Origin: Granulosicoccus sp947495035
GTDB taxonomy: Bacteria; Pseudomonadota; Gammaproteobacteria; Granulosicoccales; Granulosicoccaceae
Assembly: GCF_050589605.1 (NCBI RefSeq)
Contig: NZ_JBNGOO010000003.1
Length of the DNA stretch: 64,000 bases
Strand: one strand, 5' to 3'
Shown: positions 17,181-26,541 of the stretch, in pieces
How the letters are laid out: each line of letters opens with the position of its first letter
Position numbering within the stretch: the stretch's first letter is position 1
Program-made: the position numbers and the translations under genes
Notes under the pieces: generated by a model
The model's input: only the letters and a program-made list of their open reading frames with translations
Told to the model about the DNA's origin: nothing
Database searches by the model: none

Positions 17181-18250
17181 CAGACACCGACCTCATTGAC
17201 GACCCGTCCACACTGACGCGCTTTGTCAAACAGGCTGCCGCAGAACTTGGCCTGCAGCACTGCGCAATCACCGATACCGACCTGGGCGAGCACGAAACTC
17301 ATCTGCTGAATTGGCTGGCCGCCGGTTTTCACGGGGAAATGGACTACATGCAGCGCCATGGCACGCGACGCTCGCGTCCCGCCGAGCTGTTGCCCGGCAC
17401 CATTCGCATCATCTCGGTCCGCATGGACTACTACCCGCCGCACAGCGCCGATGCCGAGAGCGTGCTGGGCTCGCCCTCTCTGGGTTATGTCTCGCGCTAT
17501 GCCATGGGCCGTGATTATCACAAGGTGTTGCGCAACCGCCTGCAGAAACTGGCCAAACGCATTCAGCAGCACTTTGGCGAGTTCGGCTACCGAGCCTTTG
17601 TCGACAGTGCCCCGGTACTGGAAAAGGCCATCGCACAAAAGGCTGGGCTGGGCTGGATCGGCAAGCACAGCAATCTGCTGAGCACCGATGCCGGCAGCTG
17701 GTTCTTTCTCGGCGAACTCTATACCGACCTGCCACTGGCAGTCGACGCCCCATTGCCGAAATCTCATTGCGGCAGCTGTACCGCCTGTCTGCAAGCCTGT
17801 CCCACCGAGGCCATCGTGGCACCGTTCAAGGTGGATGCCCGCCGCTGCATCTCCTACCTGACCATCGAACTGAAGGGCTCGATCCCGGTCGAGTTTCGCT
17901 CGGCCATGGGCAATCGCATCTATGGCTGTGACGACTGCCAGCTGGTCTGTCCATTCAACAAGTTCAGCAATGACACGCAGGAAGATGACTTCAGCGTTCG
18001 CAACGACCTGGACAGCCCGCAGTTGATCAGCCTGTTTCGCTGGAACGAAGAAGATTTCAAGGCGCGCATGGCGGGCAGCCCGATCCATCGAATCGGCCAT
18101 GAAAGCTGGATACGCAACATTGCGGTAGCGCTGGGCAACGCCCCCGGCACGCAGGAGATCATCGCCGCACTGCGCGAACGGCAGGATGACCCCTCAGCCG
18201 TTATTCGCGAGCATGTTGCCTGGGCACTGGAACAGCACGACGCCTCATAG
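17177..18250 (+). CDS. queG: Epoxyqueuosine reductase QueG
   Basis: 357 codons from GTG at 17177. QueG reduces epoxyqueuosine to queuosine in tRNA, the last step of queuosine synthesis, using cobalamin and two [4Fe-4S] clusters. Cluster ligands are visible as CGSCTACLQACPTEAI (residues about 198-213) and CDDCQLVCPFNKF (around 253), with RRCISYLTIELKG between. N-terminal GFHGEMDYM and VDSAPVLEKAIAQKAGLGWIG are family hallmarks. The C-terminus has a HEAT-like segment. The gene overlaps the cupin gene upstream and runs 6 bases into the convergent GNAT gene. queF, for an earlier step, is also in this window (37817) but not linked. Confidence 0.96.
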   Translation: MTDTDLIDDPSTLTRFVKQAAAELGLQHCAITDTDLGEHETHLLNWLAAGFHGEMDYMQRHGTRRSRPAELLPGTIRIISVRMDYYPPHSADAESVLGSPSLGYVSRYAMGRDYHKVLRNRLQKLAKRIQQHFGEFGYRAFVDSAPVLEKAIAQKAGLGWIGKHSNLLSTDAGSWFFLGELYTDLPLAVDAPLPKSHCGSCTACLQACPTEAIVAPFKVDARRCISYLTIELKGSIPVEFRSAMGNRIYGCDDCQLVCPFNKFSNDTQEDDFSVRNDLDSPQLISLFRWNEEDFKARMAGSPIHRIGHESWIRNIAVALGNAPGTQEIIAALRERQDDPSAVIREHVAWALEQHDAS

Positions 18251-18751
18251 CATCTTCTGCAACAACACGGCATGCCCGGTGGACTCATCCAGGGTGTAGG
18301 CCGTGAAGCCGAAACGCTCATAGGAACGTCGCGCCCGCGCGTTGCCTGTCAGTACCTCCAGCGTCACCTTGCAACAGCCACGCTGTTTCGCTTCTGCCTC
18401 GATGAAGGCCAGCAACTTCTGACCGACTCCACCCCCTCGCGCATCGGCAATCACCGCAAGGTCATGGATGTTGATCAGCGGCTTGCAGGCAAAGGTGGAG
18501 AGCGTGGTGAAACAGTTGGCCAGGGCCACTGGCTTGTCGTCGATACGACCGATGACCGAGAAGGCGCCCGGCATGGCAGCCATGGCCTGCGGCAGATTGT
18601 CATGCGCATGCTGGCTCAGCGGTGTCCCGCCGCCCATGGGATCGCGGGCGTAGTCATCCAGCAGGTGGAGTACGGCGGCACAATCTTCCGGCTCATCCCA
18701 CCGGGCCAGTGCAAATTTCACATTGCCGACTTGCAGATCGTAATTGGACAT
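18245..18751 (-). CDS. GNAT family N-acetyltransferase
   Basis: 168 codons. Acetyl-CoA-dependent acyltransferase fold: INIHDLAVIADARGGGVGQKL carries the V/I-x-x-x-x-RGxGxG-type CoA pyrophosphate loop (residues about 93-112), followed by VTLEVLTGNARARRSYERFG, the usual last strand and helix. The substrate cannot be inferred. Its end overlaps the end of queG by 6 bases in a convergent arrangement. No signal peptide; cytoplasmic. Confidence 0.88.
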   Translation of the reverse strand: MSNYDLQVGNVKFALARWDEPEDCAAVLHLLDDYARDPMGGGTPLSQHAHDNLPQAMAAMPGAFSVIGRIDDKPVALANCFTTLSTFACKPLINIHDLAVIADARGGGVGQKLLAFIEAEAKQRGCCKVTLEVLTGNARARRSYERFGFTAYTLDESTGHAVLLQKML

Positions 18752-18822
18752 GGCTGTTGATCACCCCTGCGTTGATGCGAATCAGTGGTTCATCAACCTG
18801 ATACCTCAGGGTTGACGGACCT

Positions 18823-20160
18823 CTAGCGCTTGCCCGCCTGCCGATTGCGTTCGCGCAAGTCCCGAAGACGCTCAGCGATGCGAATCTCCAGACCGCGCTC
18901 CACCGGCTCGTAGAAGCGCACGGCCTCCAGTGTATCCGGAAAATAATGTGCACCGGCAGCGAATCCATCCACTTCATCGTGCGCATAGCGATAACCCTCT
19001 CCATGACCCAGTTCACTCATCAGTTTGGTCGGTGCATTGCGCAGGCTCATCGGCACCGGCTGATTGCCGTTCTGCCTGACGAAGGCCATCGCCTCCTTGA
19101 ACGCACGGTAGACCGCATTGCTCTTCGGTGCACAACTCATGAACACGATGGCGTGAGCAATGGCCAGCTCACCTTCGGGACTGCCCAGACGCGTATAGGC
19201 ATCCCAGGCGTACTGGGCATGCTGGAAGGCGCGTGGATCGGCGTTGCCGATATCTTCCGACGCAAAGCGCAGGACACGCCTGGCGATATAGGCCGGGTCG
19301 CAACCGCCATCGAGCATGCGACAGAACCAGTACAGCGCCGCATCCGGATCCGAACCGCGCATGGACTTGTGCAGAGCCGAGATCTGATCGTAGAAATGGT
19401 CGCCGCCCTTGTCGAACTGGCGAAAGGAATCCCGCGTCACTTCCCGAATGACTGCCTCATCGATGATGCGGGTCGCACCATCCATGCGGGCGCAATCCGA
19501 GGCCAGTTCCAGCAGTACCAGCGCATGCCTGGCGTCGCCATCGGCCGTTGCTGCCAGCAGGTCCCGATACTCATCGTCCATCCGGATGGCCAGACCGCCG
19601 AGGCCGCGCTCCGGATCCACCAGAGCACGATCGATCACCGCGCGAATGTCACTTCTTTCCAGATGCTTGAGTACATAGACCCGCACCCGCGACAGCAGTG
19701 CATTGTTGAGTTCGAACGAGGGATTTTCGGTGGTGGCACCCACAAAATACAAGGTGCCATCCTCGATATGCGGCAGGAAGGCATCCTGCTGAGACTTGTT
19801 GAAGCGATGAACCTCATCGACAAACAACACGCTGCGCCGCCCTTCGGTATCGAGCCTTGCGCGTGCCTCGGCCACCTTCTCGCGGATATCCTTCACACCC
19901 GACAGAACGGCCGACAGGCTCATGAAATGGGCGTCACAATGGCTGGCGATCATGCGTGCCAGCGTTGTCTTTCCCGTGCCGGGCGGCCCCCAGAACACCA
20001 TGGAATGCAGGCGATTGCGTTCCAGGGCCTGGCGCAATGTACTGTCGGCACCGAGCAGATGCGTCTGGCCGAAGAATTCGTTCAGCGACTCCGGCCGCAG
20101 CCGGTCGGCCAGAGGGCGCACCGAGTCATCGGCACCGAACAGCTGACCGCTAGTTGTCAT
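18823..20160 (-). CDS. rarA: Replication-associated recombination ATPase RarA (MgsA)
   Basis: 445 codons. AAA+ ATPase acting at stalled replication forks, related to clamp loaders. Walker A GPPGTGKTT (residues about 58-66), Walker B VLFVDEVHRFNKSQQDAFLP, sensor 1 VGATTENPSFE and the C-terminal tetramerisation region (ALYWFCRMLDGGCDPAYIAR) are all intact. Length is normal for the family. The ATG overlaps the lolA stop (ATGACAACTAG, 11 bases), so the two are translationally coupled. The order ftsK-lolA-rarA is the conserved gammaproteobacterial one. Confidence 0.96.
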   Translation of the reverse strand: MTTSGQLFGADDSVRPLADRLRPESLNEFFGQTHLLGADSTLRQALERNRLHSMVFWGPPGTGKTTLARMIASHCDAHFMSLSAVLSGVKDIREKVAEARARLDTEGRRSVLFVDEVHRFNKSQQDAFLPHIEDGTLYFVGATTENPSFELNNALLSRVRVYVLKHLERSDIRAVIDRALVDPERGLGGLAIRMDDEYRDLLAATADGDARHALVLLELASDCARMDGATRIIDEAVIREVTRDSFRQFDKGGDHFYDQISALHKSMRGSDPDAALYWFCRMLDGGCDPAYIARRVLRFASEDIGNADPRAFQHAQYAWDAYTRLGSPEGELAIAHAIVFMSCAPKSNAVYRAFKEAMAFVRQNGNQPVPMSLRNAPTKLMSELGHGEGYRYAHDEVDGFAAGAHYFPDTLEAVRFYEPVERGLEIRIAERLRDLRERNRQAGKR

Positions 20161-20833
20161 CGAGCCCGATCACATCGACGCCTTCGGGTACCTCGAAGAC
20201 GAACAGGGAGTCGTCCAGTTCCACATCGGCCTCGAAGTCACTGAAGCGGATCTGCGTCGCCTGACCGAAATTGTCTCGCAGTTCCATGGCAGCCAGTCCG
20301 GCATCGTTCATTCCCAGAAAGACCATCTCGAAATCCGAGTTCTCGCTGATGGGGGTGAGTTCGAGCCAGTTGATGCCTTCGGCCTCTCCCAGTTCGACGA
20401 TGTCGAAGGACTCTTCCAGTGGCGCCGAGCGCATCAGCAGGACCAGCGGGGTGCCGGCGATACGCTCGTTGATGGCGTTGACGGTCACCTGGTCCAGCCC
20501 CTTGTCGTACAACCAGATGCGCTCTCCATCGGCGACGATTTCCTGGGAATCGGCTCCGTCATAGGACCACACGAAACGTCCGGGGCGCTTGAGCCTGATG
20601 GAGCCAGTGGTGGTCTGCAACGGCTGGGAGTCGGCGTCATACAGCGTCTGTTCGAAGTCCGCCTGAAAGGTCTCGACCCCCTGGACGAAGCGATCCAGCT
20701 GATCCAGTGCCGTTGACCCCATCGCCATCTGCGAGGCCAGCAACAACACGGCAGCCAGCGAGGCCGGTAGCCAGTGCAATGAGCGCTGCGCGTGGGCACG
20801 CGCGCGTCGGAACATCGGTGATACGCAATACAT
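20150..20833 (-). CDS. lolA: Outer-membrane lipoprotein carrier LolA
   Basis: 227 codons from the ATG at 20833 (MYCVSPMFRR); the frame extends upstream but that part looks non-coding, and AGGA precedes this ATG. LolA carries lipoproteins across the periplasm from LolCDE to LolB. A signal peptide ends near MAMGS (LAAVLLLASQMAMG). The mature part shows ALDQLDRFVQGVETFQADFE, GSIRLKRPGRFVWSYDG, GERIWLYDKGLDQVTV and a C-terminal PEGVDVIGLDDN typical of LolA. It sits between ftsK and rarA and overlaps rarA by 11 bases. An inverted repeat separates it from ftsK. Confidence 0.95.
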   Translation of the reverse strand: MYCVSPMFRRARAHAQRSLHWLPASLAAVLLLASQMAMGSTALDQLDRFVQGVETFQADFEQTLYDADSQPLQTTTGSIRLKRPGRFVWSYDGADSQEIVADGERIWLYDKGLDQVTVNAINERIAGTPLVLLMRSAPLEESFDIVELGEAEGINWLELTPISENSDFEMVFLGMNDAGLAAMELRDNFGQATQIRFSDFEADVELDDSLFVFEVPEGVDVIGLDDN

Positions 20834-20903
20834 GCTGGGAAATCCTGTACGGTCTTGCCGAATCGAGCGGGTCAGTCTACCTTGATGGCAGCCGAGAACG
20901 GTA

Positions 20904-20945
20904 GTTCCGCTCTCCAGAGGCAAACTATGCCCTCTTGAGCGGAAC
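20904..20945 (-). terminator. Hairpin between ftsK and lolA
   Basis: GTTCCGCTC (20904-20912) and GAGCGGAAC (20937-20945) form a 9-base stem, with an inner AGAGG/CCTCT stem. It starts 27 bases past the ftsK stop on the minus strand. No T-run follows, so it could instead stabilise or process the transcript. Confidence 0.5.
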
Positions 20946-20971
20946 GCAAGCCATGCGCGGATTGTGCGACC

Positions 20972-23900
20972 TCAGTGGTGCCCGTGGGTCGGCGGCGGCG
21001 CCAGCACCTCACGTGTGCCACTGGATGTCACCTGACTGACGACACCGGCCGCCTCCATCTCCTCCACCATGCGCGCTGCCCGGTTATAACCGATCTTCAG
21101 ACGTCGCTGTACATAGGAAATGGACGCTTTGCGAGATTCCAGCACGATCTCCACGGCCTGATCGTACAGGGCATCGGATTCGGTTCCGCCGCCCTCGGGT
21201 TCTCCCCCGGACAGACCGGGAATGGCCGTTGTGTTCTCCTGCAGGATTTCGTCGATGTAATTCGGTTCGCCCGTCTGCTTGATGTGGGAGACGACGTTCT
21301 GCACTTCATGATCATCCACGAAGGCGCCGTGCACCCGCACTGGCAGCGCCGTACCCGGCGGCAGATAGAGCATGTCACCGTGACCCAGCAGGGATTCCGC
21401 CCCACCCTGATCCAGAATGGTGCGTGAATCGATCTTCGATGACACCTGAAACGCGATCCGGGTAGGGACATTGGCCTTGATCAGACCGGTAATGACATCC
21501 ACCGAGGGTCGCTGGGTGGCTAGAATCAGATGAATACCTGCGGCACGCGCTTTCTGCGCAATTCGCGCGATGAGCTCTTCGGCCTTCTTGCCCACCTGCA
21601 TCATCATGTCGGCAAATTCATCGACCACCACCACGATGAACGGCATGGGCTCCAGCGTCGGCGGGGCTGCCGCCGGCGTCAGCGACAGCTGCGGATCGTA
21701 CAGCGGATCGACAATCGGCGTACCCGCCTTGATGCCGTCATTGACCTTCTTGTTGTAACCGGCAATGTTGCGCACCTTGAGCGCCGCCATGACCGTATAG
21801 CGTCGTTCCATCTCGCCGACACACCAGCGCAATGCATTGGCCGCCTCCTTCATGTCCGTGACCACCGGTGACAGCAGGTGCGGGATACCGTCGTAGACAT
21901 TGAGTTCCAGCATCTTCGGATCGATCAGGATCAGGCGCACATCCTTGGCCGTGGCCTTGTACAGCAGACTGATCAGCATGGCATTGACGGCCACCGACTT
22001 GCCCGAGCCGGTCGTTCCTGCCACCAGCAGATGCGGCATGCGGCCCAGATCGGCGGTGACCGACTCACCGCTGATGTCCTTGCCCAGTGCCAGCGTCAGC
22101 GGAGACTTCTTCTCGATGTACTGTGATGATTGCAGCATTTCGCTCAGCTGCACGATCTCGCGATGATCGTTCGGCACCTCGATGCCGATCGTCGACTTGC
22201 CGGCAATGACCTCTACCACCCGCACACTCACCAGGGACATGGAGCGAGCAATGTCCTGCGACAGACCGGTGATTCGGCTGGCCTTGATACCGGGAGCGAG
22301 TTGCATCTCGAAACGGGTGATGACCGGCCCCGGGTGTACGGCGACCACTTCCACGGTAATGCGAAACTCCGCCAGCTTCTGTTCAAGCAGCCGAGACAGC
22401 GCTTCCAGGTCCTCATCCGAGAAACCGGGTCGTTGGGGTTCCGGCGCATCCAGCAACGATAATGGCGGCAAATCGGAATCCGGCACATCCAGGAACAACT
22501 TGGCCTGCTTCTGCTCGGTTACCCGCGGCTTGATCGCGATCTTCTTCTTGCGGGCCGGATCCATCACCGGCAGCACGGTTTCGTGCTCGGGCGCCTCACT
22601 GGTCACCGCCGGTACGACAGGCGCCGGTGGACGTACCTTCTGCTTGCTCTTCGCAGCCTTGGGTGGCGCCTCATCGAATGCTTCATCGATGAGGGGATCA
22701 TCACCGTCAAACGGGTCGGCAACCGCCGTATTGACCGGCGGACGTACCGTGACATTGTCGTTGAGCAGTGGGTCGGTCTCGTTCAGCAAGGGGTCTGCCT
22801 CGCCCAGAGAACGTTCCAGCGCATCCATCCTGGCACCGTGAAAGTCCGGCGTCATGTTCCTGGCCGCCGATTTGGCGACACCACTGGCTGCCTGAGTGCC
22901 GGCCATCGCCTTTTCGCGTGCCATGGCCAGCGCAGCAGCCAGCCCCGTGCGAGGTGGGTTGTCGGCATCGATATCGAGCAAGGGGTCCAGCTCCGGCACC
23001 TTTGCCACGGAACGCTTGCGAGGTGTAGCCTTCGGCGCACTCTCGCGACGTTTGCCAGCAGCCTTCGCCTCCTTCTCCCGGGCCATGGCAGCAACTTCCC
23101 GCTCACGCTGGCGCAGATGCAGTTCACGCGCCCGATCCGCTTCCCGAATGCGAGCCAGCTCGGCATGCGATTCCGACATCGAGCTCACCCGGCCCTTCAT
23201 GCGTTCGAACAGCCCGACCACGGCCCCGCCGATGGCTTCGATCAACTGCAACCAGGAAGTACCGAATGCCAGCGTCAGGCTGCTGAAGAACACCGCCAGC
23301 AGCAAAAGGGTGGTACCCAGATGGTGCAGCACACCCACCAGTCGCCAGGCCACGGCCGTTCCCAGAATGCCGCCGCCGAAGATGTTGTGCGGCAAGGCAC
23401 CGTCAGGTACCCCGAAATGCAGATCGGCCAGGCCACTGGCACTGGCCAGCATCAGAATGACGCCGATGAGTCGCACAAAGACAAACGGCCGGTAGGCATT
23501 GATGACCCGCCGTTCGTCACGAAACAGCAGCCAGCCACCGACCCCCATCACCAGCGGTAACAGATAAGCCATGTAGCCGAACAGTGACAGGGTCACATCG
23601 GCAAACCATGCCCCCACTCGTCCGACACTGTTCTGGATGGGTTCGCCCAGCCCCGTATGAGACCAGCCCGGATCGCTGGCATCGAAACTGGTCAGTGCCA
23701 GCAACGCAATCAGCGCGGCAAATCCACAGACAATCCCGCCGACTTCCCGGAAAAGTCGCCCCATCTGCCCCAGAGCCCGCGCATTCGACAATTGAGCGCT
23801 GGCCGCCGCCCGCGTATCAGCCGCCGATGCCCGTCCCTTGCGAGACGTTGTGGCGGCGCTGCGGCGCGTCGCGGTCGCACGGCGACTGGCCACGCGGCCG

Positions 23901-23986
23901 GCACTCTTGGCACTGCTGGCCTTGCGAGCCGCTGGTGCCTTCTTGCGGCGTGCGACAGCCGCGCGCTTTTTGGTAGCTTGAGCCAA
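20972..23986 (-). CDS. ftsK: DNA translocase FtsK with basic N-terminal extension
   Basis: 1004 codons. FtsK anchors at the septum and pumps chromosome dimers toward XerCD/dif. A Lys/Arg/Ala-rich segment of about 65 residues precedes four to five membrane helices (about 90-260). A charged Ala/Glu linker with LLDIDADNP and LLNETDPLLND repeats follows, then the motor with Walker A VAGTTGSGKSVAVNAML, Walker B FIVVVVDEFADMMM, ARIAQKARAAGIHLILATQRPSVDVITGL cut here as its first 20 residues, and the C-terminal gamma winged helix (SISYVQRRLKIGYNRAARMV) that reads KOPS. The basic N-terminal extension before TM1 is unusually long and may aid DNA or membrane contact. trxB is divergent upstream. Confidence 0.95.
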   Translation of the reverse strand: MAQATKKRAAVARRKKAPAARKASSAKSAGRVASRRATATRRSAATTSRKGRASAADTRAAASAQLSNARALGQMGRLFREVGGIVCGFAALIALLALTSFDASDPGWSHTGLGEPIQNSVGRVGAWFADVTLSLFGYMAYLLPLVMGVGGWLLFRDERRVINAYRPFVFVRLIGVILMLASASGLADLHFGVPDGALPHNIFGGGILGTAVAWRLVGVLHHLGTTLLLLAVFFSSLTLAFGTSWLQLIEAIGGAVVGLFERMKGRVSSMSESHAELARIREADRARELHLRQREREVAAMAREKEAKAAGKRRESAPKATPRKRSVAKVPELDPLLDIDADNPPRTGLAAALAMAREKAMAGTQAASGVAKSAARNMTPDFHGARMDALERSLGEADPLLNETDPLLNDNVTVRPPVNTAVADPFDGDDPLIDEAFDEAPPKAAKSKQKVRPPAPVVPAVTSEAPEHETVLPVMDPARKKKIAIKPRVTEQKQAKLFLDVPDSDLPPLSLLDAPEPQRPGFSDEDLEALSRLLEQKLAEFRITVEVVAVHPGPVITRFEMQLAPGIKASRITGLSQDIARSMSLVSVRVVEVIAGKSTIGIEVPNDHREIVQLSEMLQSSQYIEKKSPLTLALGKDISGESVTADLGRMPHLLVAGTTGSGKSVAVNAMLISLLYKATAKDVRLILIDPKMLELNVYDGIPHLLSPVVTDMKEAANALRWCVGEMERRYTVMAALKVRNIAGYNKKVNDGIKAGTPIVDPLYDPQLSLTPAAAPPTLEPMPFIVVVVDEFADMMMQVGKKAEELIARIAQKARAAGIHLILATQRPSVDVITGLIKANVPTRIAFQVSSKIDSRTILDQGGAESLLGHGDMLYLPPGTALPVRVHGAFVDDHEVQNVVSHIKQTGEPNYIDEILQENTTAIPGLSGGEPEGGGTESDALYDQAVEIVLESRKASISYVQRRLKIGYNRAARMVEEMEAAGVVSQVTSSGTREVLAPPPTHGHH

Positions 23987-24170
23987 AAAAACTGTCCTGC
24001 CCTATTAGCATGAGTAGAGGCGTTGTGTTATCGGGATCCAATACCACATTGTTGCTCGCCGGAAATAAAAGTGTAGCAGACGCCTGCGCGCATACCCGTC
24101 GCCACAGGTTCGTTTGGGGGTAGTATTCACCCCCTCTTTTCATTCAACACCGAAAGACAACGGAAACACC

Positions 24171-25130
24171 ATGACCGATACGCGTCACTGCAAGTTACTT
24201 ATCCTCGGATCAGGACCGGCCGGTTACACCGCCGCGGTGTACGCCGCTCGAGCCAATCTCGAGCCGGTACTGATAGCAGGGATGGAACCCGGTGGCCAGC
24301 TGACCACCACGACCGATGTCGACAACTGGCCGGCAGACGCCATGGGGGTGCAGGGCCCCGAGCTGATGGAACGCTTCAAACAGCATGCTGAACGCTTCGA
24401 AACGACGCTGATCAGTGATCACATCCAATCGGTCGACTTTTCACAACGCCCACTGCATCTGACCGGCGACAATGGCAGCTATACCTGCGATGCATTGATC
24501 ATTGCCACCGGTGCCAGCGCCATGTATCTGGGATTGCCCTCGGAAGAGGCCTTCAAGGGTCGCGGGGTGTCGGCCTGTGCCACCTGTGACGGTTTTTTCT
24601 ATCGCCAGAAGAAGGTAGCCGTCATCGGCGGCGGCAACACCGCCGTGGAAGAAGCGCTGTACCTGTCCAATATCTGTAGCGAAGTTGTTCTGGTACACCG
24701 CCGAGACTCTCTGCGTGCCGAGAAGATTCTGCAGGATCGCCTGTTCGAAAAGGAACGCAATGGCAATATCCGCATTGCCTGGAACCACACCCTGGATGAA
24801 GTACTGGGCGATCAGACCGGCGTTACCGGCATGCGCATTCGACACGTCGATACCGGTGACACGGAAGAGATCGAGCTGCTGGGTGTCTTCATCGCCATTG
24901 GTCACAGCCCCAATACTAGCCTGTTCATCGATCAGCTGGACATGCAGGGCGGCTATCTGAGCGTGCAGAGCGGTAGCCAGGGCAATGCCACCGCAACCAG
25001 CGTGCCCGGCGTATTTGCTGCCGGAGACGTCATGGATCACGTATACCGTCAGGCCATCACCTCGGCCGGGACCGGTTGCATGGCCGCCCTCGATGCAGAA
25101 CGTTACCTGGAAGCCCTGCAGGCATCATGA
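24171..25130 (+). CDS. trxB: Thioredoxin reductase
   Basis: 319 codons from ATG at 24171, with ACGGA upstream; an earlier in-frame ATG at 24114 lies in the leader. NADPH-dependent FAD enzyme that keeps thioredoxin reduced in the cytoplasm. FAD motif GSGPAGYTAAVYAARA, redox-active CATC (VSACATCDGFFYRQKK), NADPH motif GGGNTAVEEAL and the C-terminal GVFAAGDVMDHVYRQAITSA are all present. Length is normal. It is divergent from ftsK with a 184-base intergenic region. The next gene starts 69 bases downstream. Confidence 0.97.
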   Translation: MTDTRHCKLLILGSGPAGYTAAVYAARANLEPVLIAGMEPGGQLTTTTDVDNWPADAMGVQGPELMERFKQHAERFETTLISDHIQSVDFSQRPLHLTGDNGSYTCDALIIATGASAMYLGLPSEEAFKGRGVSACATCDGFFYRQKKVAVIGGGNTAVEEALYLSNICSEVVLVHRRDSLRAEKILQDRLFEKERNGNIRIAWNHTLDEVLGDQTGVTGMRIRHVDTGDTEEIELLGVFIAIGHSPNTSLFIDQLDMQGGYLSVQSGSQGNATATSVPGVFAAGDVMDHVYRQAITSAGTGCMAALDAERYLEALQAS

Positions 25131-25199
25131 CCCTCTGCCCTGTCGTGCCGCCATCATGAGTCGCAGGTTCGTGATGCCGACTCGACAGGTGCAGGCGCG

Positions 25200-26534
25200 A
25201 TGCTCCTTACACGGCCACAGATTCGGCAGATGAAGCAGCAACTACAACTGGAAGTACGAGATTCTCTGGAAGCGGTACCGGCAGCACACTGGAATGCCCT
25301 GTGTGATGACGGCAACCCGTTTCTGCGCCATGAATTTCTGCACACTCTCGACCAGACCGGCTGTCTGGGCGAATCCACCGGCTGGTATCCACGTTACTTT
25401 CTGCTGTGGGACGGCGATGAGGACTCGCGCGAACTGATCGGCGGCGTGCCCGCGTATGTCAAGACCAACTCGTATGGCGAGTTCGTGTTCGACTGGGCCT
25501 GGGCCGAAGCCTACGAGCGACACCAGATGGAGTACTACCCGAAGCTGGTATCGAGCATTCCCTTCACTCCGGCAACCGGTCAGCGGCTGTTGGTCAGAGC
25601 CGATCAGCCTTATGAGCAGACGGTCAGTCTGATGGCCCGGGCGGTCCGTCAGTTTGCCGACTCCCAGGGTTATTCCAGCGTGCACTACCTGTTCCTGACC
25701 GAGCGCGAGAGCGCCATACTGTCGGCGGTGGAGCCGGTGGCAACCGATCAACAGGCCGAGTCGGCTTCCGAGGATGGCACCGCCCCGGCTACCAGCGGTG
25801 ACGACGCTGCGCAAACGGCCGGGGAAAGTGAACAGCCCCCGCAGGCCAATGACCACCTGAAACGCATTGATTGTCAGTATCACTGGCAGAACGACAACTA
25901 CAGCGACTTCGACGACTTTCTCGCCCTTTGCACCTCCCGGCGACGCAAGACCCTGCGACGCGAGCGGCGCCATGTCAGCGACGCTGGCCTGCGCCTGGAA
26001 CAGCGACTCGGCAGCAGCCTGTCTCAGACAGAGTGGCGCTGGGTACATCGCTTCTACGAGTCCACCTTTGATCGCAAATGGGGCAATCCGTCCCTGACAC
26101 TGGCGTTTTTCGAAACCATCGGCAAGAAGATGGGCGACCAGGTGCTGATCGTCTTCGCCTTTGATGACGAGGACGAACAACCGGAATGGCCAGTGGCCTG
26201 TTCGGTCATGTTCATTGGAGACAGCACCCTCTACGGCCGATACTGGGGTTGTCGGCGCGACTACCACTCTCTGCATTTCGAGGCCTGCTACTACCAGGGC
26301 ATCGAATACTGCATTGCCAATGGCATCGCCCGTTTCGAACCCGGCGCTCAAGGAGAACACAAGATCACCCGCGGCTTCCTGCCGACCATCACCCGCTCGG
26401 CTCATTATGTTGCGCACCCCGGTTTCCGCGATGCCATTGCCGATTTCCTGTCGCAGGAAAGGCCTTACATCGAACAGAGGTGCAGTGGACTCGCCGATTT
26501 GTTACCTTTCAAGGCTGAAACACTTTCCCTGTAG
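25200..26534 (+). CDS. FemAB-like / GNAT-fold acyltransferase (COG3146)
   Basis: 444 codons (ATG at 25230 is an alternative). The family was described as a peptidoglycan biosynthesis/recognition relative of FemAB. Typical blocks are NPFLRHEFLHTLDQTGCLGE, VPAYVKTNSYGEFVFDWAWA, CQYHWQNDNYSDFDDFLALC, RRKTLRRERR and FEPGAQGEHKITRGFLPTIT. About 50 acidic, low-complexity residues (roughly 180-230) are inserted in the middle of the first half; they look disordered. It lies 7 bases before aat, so likely one transcript. Role in cell-wall or protein modification is inferred from the family; substrate unknown. Confidence 0.85.
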   Translation: MLLTRPQIRQMKQQLQLEVRDSLEAVPAAHWNALCDDGNPFLRHEFLHTLDQTGCLGESTGWYPRYFLLWDGDEDSRELIGGVPAYVKTNSYGEFVFDWAWAEAYERHQMEYYPKLVSSIPFTPATGQRLLVRADQPYEQTVSLMARAVRQFADSQGYSSVHYLFLTERESAILSAVEPVATDQQAESASEDGTAPATSGDDAAQTAGESEQPPQANDHLKRIDCQYHWQNDNYSDFDDFLALCTSRRRKTLRRERRHVSDAGLRLEQRLGSSLSQTEWRWVHRFYESTFDRKWGNPSLTLAFFETIGKKMGDQVLIVFAFDDEDEQPEWPVACSVMFIGDSTLYGRYWGCRRDYHSLHFEACYYQGIEYCIANGIARFEPGAQGEHKITRGFLPTITRSAHYVAHPGFRDAIADFLSQERPYIEQRCSGLADLLPFKAETLSL

Positions 26535-26541
26535 GCCCACT

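Noticed and set aside
22808..22822. GAACGTTC inside ftsK as a further LexA box
   Set aside because: It is inside coding sequence, far from a promoter; probably chance.
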